Below are positions 6,115 through 8,530 of a stretch of DNA of 8,530 nucleotides, piece after piece. Location of the stretch: the NCBI GenBank assembly GCA_012032075.1, contig JAAURU010000137.1, positions 1-8,530 on the forward strand, given 5' to 3'. Source of the DNA: Flavobacterium sp. (GTDB lineage Bacteria > Bacteroidota > Bacteroidia > Flavobacteriales > Flavobacteriaceae). The position numbers and the translations under genes are program-made. Within the stretch, counting starts at the first letter, position 1. Each line of letters opens with the position of its first letter. Under the pieces are notes generated by a model. That model worked only from the letters and a program-made list of their open reading frames with translations, was not told the DNA's origin and did not search any database.

Positions 6115-7305
6115 ATGCCAAAGATTTCTAAAAAAGGCTTTCAAATGCCTGAATCTCCTATCAGGAAATTAGTTCCTTACGCTGAAATTGCTAAGAAAAA
6201 AGGACATAAAGTATATCATTTAAATATAGGTCAGCCAGACATTAAAACTCCAAAAGTAGCACTTGATGCTGTTAGGAATTCAAATTTAGAAGTATTAGAA
6301 TACAGTCATTCTGCTGGTTTTGAGAGCTATAGAGAAAAACTTTCGCTATATTACAAAAAACAAAATTTACCTATTGATACTCAAGAAATCATAATAACAA
6401 CTGGTGGTTCTGAAGCATTATTATTTGCTCTTGGAAGTACTATGGATGTAAATGATGAAGTTATAATTCCAGAACCATTCTATGCTAATTATAATGGTTT
6501 TGCAGTAGCATCTGGAGTAAAAGTAGTTCCTGTTATTTCTACTATTGAAACTGGTTTTGCTTTACCTCCTATTGAAGATTTTGAAAAATTAATTACTCCA
6601 AACACTAAAGCAATTTTAATTTGTAATCCTGGAAATCCAACTGGTTATTTGTATTCTAAAGAAGAAATAAATCAATTAGCTGAAATTGTAAAAAAACATG
6701 ACTTATTTTTAATTGCTGATGAAGTATATAGAGAATTTACTTATGATGGATTTTCTCATCATTCTATTATGAATGTACAAGGAATAGAAAATAATGCCAT
6801 AATGATTGATTCTGTTTCAAAACGTTTTAGTATGTGTGGAGCAAGAATAGGGTGTATTGTTTCTAAAAACAAAGAAGTTATGAGTGCTGCAATGAAATTT
6901 GCACAAGCTCGTTTAAGCCCTCCTACTTTTGCGCAAATTGCAAGTGAAGCTGCTTTAGATACTCCTCAAAGTTATTTTGATGAAGTGATTACTGAATATA
7001 AAGAACGTAGAGATATTCTAGTTGAAGAATTAGAAAAAATTGAAGGTGTTCAAGTTGCTACTCCAAAAGGAGCTTTTTATTGTATAGCAAAACTTCCAGT
7101 AAAAGATGCTAATAATTTTGCACAATGGCTTTTAGAAACTTATGATTTAGATGGAGAAACCGTAATGGTTGCTCCAGCATCTGGTTTTTATTCCTCTCCA
7201 AATGTAGGTTTAGACGAAGTACGAATTGCTTATGTTTTGAAAAAAGAAGATTTAGTTCGCTCAGTACAAATTCTTAAAGAAGCACTTATTACCTATAATA
7301 GTTAG
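6115..7305 (+). CDS. Pyridoxal-phosphate aminotransferase, class I/II (aspartate aminotransferase-like)
   Basis: The product is an intact 396-residue cytoplasmic enzyme, the usual length for the family. It transfers an amino group between an amino acid and a 2-oxo acid using PLP. Visible hallmarks are LNIGQPDIKTP near the N-terminus, TTGGSEALLFAL (PLP phosphate loop), NPGNPTG (171-177), ADEVYREF with D202 and Y205 contacting the PLP ring, and SVSKRFSMCGARIG with K236 as the Schiff-base lysine. R370 in VRIAYVLKK should bind the substrate carboxylate. The overall pattern fits the fold-type I subgroup of AspC-like enzymes with prokaryotic-type sequences. Aspartate, an aromatic amino acid or another substrate is possible, and sequence alone does not decide. 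It is transcribed alone: divergent from the protease and followed by a strong terminator 21 bases after the stop. Confidence 0.92.
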   Translation: MPKISKKGFQMPESPIRKLVPYAEIAKKKGHKVYHLNIGQPDIKTPKVALDAVRNSNLEVLEYSHSAGFESYREKLSLYYKKQNLPIDTQEIIITTGGSEALLFALGSTMDVNDEVIIPEPFYANYNGFAVASGVKVVPVISTIETGFALPPIEDFEKLITPNTKAILICNPGNPTGYLYSKEEINQLAEIVKKHDLFLIADEVYREFTYDGFSHHSIMNVQGIENNAIMIDSVSKRFSMCGARIGCIVSKNKEVMSAAMKFAQARLSPPTFAQIASEAALDTPQSYFDEVITEYKERRDILVEELEKIEGVQVATPKGAFYCIAKLPVKDANNFAQWLLETYDLDGETVMVAPASGFYSSPNVGLDEVRIAYVLKKEDLVRSVQILKEALITYNS

Positions 7306-7326
7306 GCTAAAGACATATGAGAAATA

Positions 7327-7359
7327 AAAAATCCATTCAAAAAAATTGAATGGATTTTT
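7327..7359. terminator. Strong intrinsic terminator after the aminotransferase gene
   Basis: A perfect 14-base-pair stem, AAAAATCCATTCAA (7327-7340) with TTGAATGGATTTTT (7346-7359), closes a loop of five A. The 3' arm ends in five T and another T-run follows at 7362-7366. The 5' A-run means it may also work on the minus strand. Confidence 0.9.
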
Positions 7360-7453
7360 ACTTTTTAGACTATGTCTTGTCCTAAAACAGCTTATATAGA
7401 CTTCAAAAACTCGATTGTAAGCTATTCAAATTTCAATATTTTGAACTTTAACT
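7360..7453. other. Gene-free spacer between two terminators
   Basis: Nothing convincing is seen here. The only reading frame is 27 codons (7372-7455, plus strand). It lies between two terminators and has no recognisable product or promoter. Together with the two flanking terminators and the hairpin at 7534-7570 it makes up the roughly 260-base stretch without a gene after the aminotransferase. Confidence 0.4.
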
Positions 7454-7492
7454 AAAAAAAGAACCTCCTTTAAATCGCTTTAAAAATAGGTT
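7454..7492 (-). terminator. Intrinsic terminator for the minus-strand HEPN/hypothetical genes
   Basis: On the minus strand AACCT (7492-7488) pairs with AGGTT (7466-7462). Inside, TTTAAA (7484-7479) pairs with TTTAAA (7474-7469) around a GCGA tetraloop, a GNRA-type loop, with a small internal loop between the two stems. CTTTTTTT follows (7461-7454). It lies about 70 bases after the stop of the 201-203 aa ORF and is the natural end of that transcript. Confidence 0.65.
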
Positions 7493-7533
7493 TATTTTTA
7501 TGTTTTTTTGAAAAATAATTTAAAAAAGATAGT

Positions 7534-7570
7534 TGTGCAACAGCTACCACTGTTGGTGGCAGGTTATGTT
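7534..7570 (-). repeat. attC-like imperfect hairpin overlapping the stop codon of the upstream ORF
   Basis: Read on the minus strand this begins with ACATAAC, then CTGCCAC, a CAACA loop, GTGGTAG, two extra bases (CT), and GTTGCAC. CTGCCAC pairs with GTGGTAG through seven pairs including one G-T, and the flanking AAC and GTT also pair, leaving CT as a bulge on one side. Stop codon TAA (7566-7564) is inside the element. Outer boxes ending in AAC and starting with GTT, asymmetry from unpaired bases, and a position right at the end of an ORF are features of integron cassette attC sites. The outer boxes match the consensus only loosely. A dispersed flavobacterial repeat or plain RNA hairpin is possible. 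Confidence 0.35.
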
Positions 7571-8169
7571 AGTAGATTTGGATACGTTAAATTATTGGTT
7601 GTGCAAATTTCGTTAAACTCATTTTTAAGTATAGTATTATTTTCGAATAAATAATTTATGCCGTTTGTCAACCACCAAGGATTTATTCCATTTTCATACA
7701 TTTTACAAATCTCTCCAACAATAGTTAAATCTAATTTCTTAAATTCTAATAAAAGTGTGATTAAATCTGCTTTAGAATTCAGTAAACCAAACTTAGATTT
7801 ACTTAAAGCAGAATTTGAAAAAAGTTGAGTATATACACTATCTAATAATTCTTTATTAGCTAAATTTCTTTTAATTTCGTCGTCTTCTGGAATGTTCGCA
7901 AATCCATCCTGATTAAAGTTTGAGTAGAAATGTTCCATTGCTTCAATTAGTTCTGATTTTGGAATCAAGTTATTTCGCAGTAGAATAGCATAAATGTAAT
8001 ATTTTAGTCTACCCGAAGTTGAAAACAATTTAGATTTCCATATGTTTCTTATTTCTTGATTTGAATAGTTAAATTCAAAAATTAATTGCGAGTTATCTTT
8101 GATTAGTTCAAAATCAAAATTATTTTTTAGATTTGATAAATTTAACCAAACTTTTTTTAATCTGTTCAT
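7564..8169 (-). CDS. Hypothetical protein, helical, in HEPN-associated accessory region
   Basis: From ATG 8169 the product has 201 residues; an in-frame TTG two codons earlier (8175) would give 203. I do not recognise it. It is polar and mostly helical, has no signal peptide or membrane span, and contains NQEIRNIWKSKLF, LIEAMEHFYSNFNQDGF and NPWWLTNGINYLF. It begins 48 bases after the stop of the HEPN-motif ORF on the same strand, and the sequence between them can be read as protein-like in another frame. It may therefore be the C-terminal part of the same protein, separated by base-calling errors. Its stop codon lies in an attC-like hairpin and a terminator follows about 70 bases on. Base composition is like the surrounding flavobacterial DNA. 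Confidence 0.6.
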   Translation of the reverse strand: MNRLKKVWLNLSNLKNNFDFELIKDNSQLIFEFNYSNQEIRNIWKSKLFSTSGRLKYYIYAILLRNNLIPKSELIEAMEHFYSNFNQDGFANIPEDDEIKRNLANKELLDSVYTQLFSNSALSKSKFGLLNSKADLITLLLEFKKLDLTIVGEICKMYENGINPWWLTNGINYLFENNTILKNEFNEICTTNNLTYPNLLT

Positions 8170-8217
8170 TATCAATATGAATTATTAAATTATAGTAAAT
8201 TTCACTTACTTTCTTAT

Positions 8218-8530
8218 TTAAAACCAATAAGAAGTTCCAATTAAATTATCAAGTTCAATGAAAAAAGATTCGCTTTCGTTTATTTCAATTGCATGTTCGA
8301 TTTCTTTAATCAAATGAGTATAATCAGAATCAGGTGGTGTTTTAGTTTCATCAAAATGATTTAGAAATTTTTTAAGTAAATTCAATTTACCGCCTTCGAT
8401 AGTGATTTTTGATAAATTCGATTTTAGAAAACTCCAAAATATTTCCACATGAGAAATATTAATTTCATTTTGTTTAAAATGTGCACAATCATTTCTTCTA
8501 TCCTTCCAATATTTTATTTGCTGTCGAACC
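8218..8530 (-). CDS. C-terminal part of a protein with a HEPN-type RNDCAH motif, 5' partial
   Basis: The frame is open from the window edge and ends at TAA 8220-8218, giving the last 103 residues of a protein that starts outside the window. Near the beginning is IKYWKDRRNDCAHFK, with Arg (8496-8494) and His (8481-8479) in an RN-x3-H arrangement. This is the catalytic signature (R-x4-6-H) of HEPN-superfamily ribonucleases found in toxin-antitoxin, abortive-infection and other conflict systems. A helix (HVEIFWSFLKSNLSK) follows, as expected in that fold. The rest (GGKLNLLKKFLNHF, TPPDSDYTHLIKEIEHAIE) is helical and unrecognised. GTG 8448 could be taken as a start but would cut off the motif, so the longer open frame is preferred. 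No antitoxin partner is visible. HEPN assignment rests on the motif and its helical context only. Confidence 0.55.
   Translation of the reverse strand, partial: VRQQIKYWKDRRNDCAHFKQNEINISHVEIFWSFLKSNLSKITIEGGKLNLLKKFLNHFDETKTPPDSDYTHLIKEIEHAIEINESESFFIELDNLIGTSYWF

Noticed and set aside
7372..7455. 27-codon plus-strand frame in the spacer after the aminotransferase terminator
   Set aside because: It lies between two terminators with no promoter and no recognisable product. I considered an insertion-sequence relic but could not support it.
7534..7570. Reading the hairpin as a tRNA or as the main terminator
   Set aside because: There is no cloverleaf or anticodon arm, and the T-run is not adjacent; a better terminator lies at 7454-7492.
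1..8530. CRISPR array, rRNA or tRNA genes, or complete insertion sequence
   Set aside because: I saw no regularly spaced direct repeats, no tRNA T-arm or rRNA-like sequence, and no transposase on either strand.

Overview
The window joins two unrelated kinds of DNA. Bases 1 to about 687 look cyanobacterial. They are about half G+C, carry GCGATCG (the core of the cyanobacterial HIP1 octamer) four times, and encode the C-terminal end of a cyclic-nucleotide-binding-domain protein of a type seen beside cyanobacterial bacteriocin/RiPP export genes. From about 688 to 8530 the DNA is AT-rich and typical of Flavobacteriaceae: MurQ, DUF6095, DUF1572 and TerC proteins, signal peptides ending in FSQ, short spacers, and promoter elements of the TTG/TAnnTTTG type. 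The join falls inside murQ at a short stretch that fits both sides. A chimeric assembly is the simplest explanation; I see no mobile element that would explain it.

Layout of the flavobacterial part. (a) 688-3170, plus strand: a tight run of murQ (5' part missing, two single-base lesions), a secreted hypothetical protein, a membrane-anchored protein with an ExbD-like C-terminal half, a DUF6095 membrane protein, and a DUF1572/DinB-fold protein. (b) 3171-3293: a spacer with a palindrome-bearing intergenic repeat. (c) 3294-4581, plus strand: a small lipoprotein, then a TerC-family membrane protein. (d) 4604-4645: a terminator hairpin between convergent genes. (e) 4645-5984, minus strand: one gene for a secreted double retropepsin-like aspartyl protease with a C-terminal PDZ domain, broken by three or four single-base losses. 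(f) 5985-6114: a divergent promoter region. (g) 6115-7305, plus strand: an intact class I/II PLP aminotransferase followed by a strong terminator. (h) 7454-8530, minus strand: an accessory-looking region with the C-terminal part of a protein carrying a HEPN-type RNDCAH motif, an unrecognised 201-203 aa ORF, an attC-like imperfect hairpin right at that ORF's stop codon, and a terminator with a GCGA tetraloop.

Almost all reading-frame breaks are single-base losses in short homopolymers, and they hit a housekeeping-type gene (murQ) as well as the protease. This points to uncorrected sequencing errors more than to real pseudogenes, and the same caution applies to the gene boundary in the HEPN region. 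The most interesting part biologically is the 3' end (7454-8530): a possible HEPN ribonuclease module, perhaps defence or toxin-like, with a recombination-site-like hairpin. Its 5' half lies outside the window.
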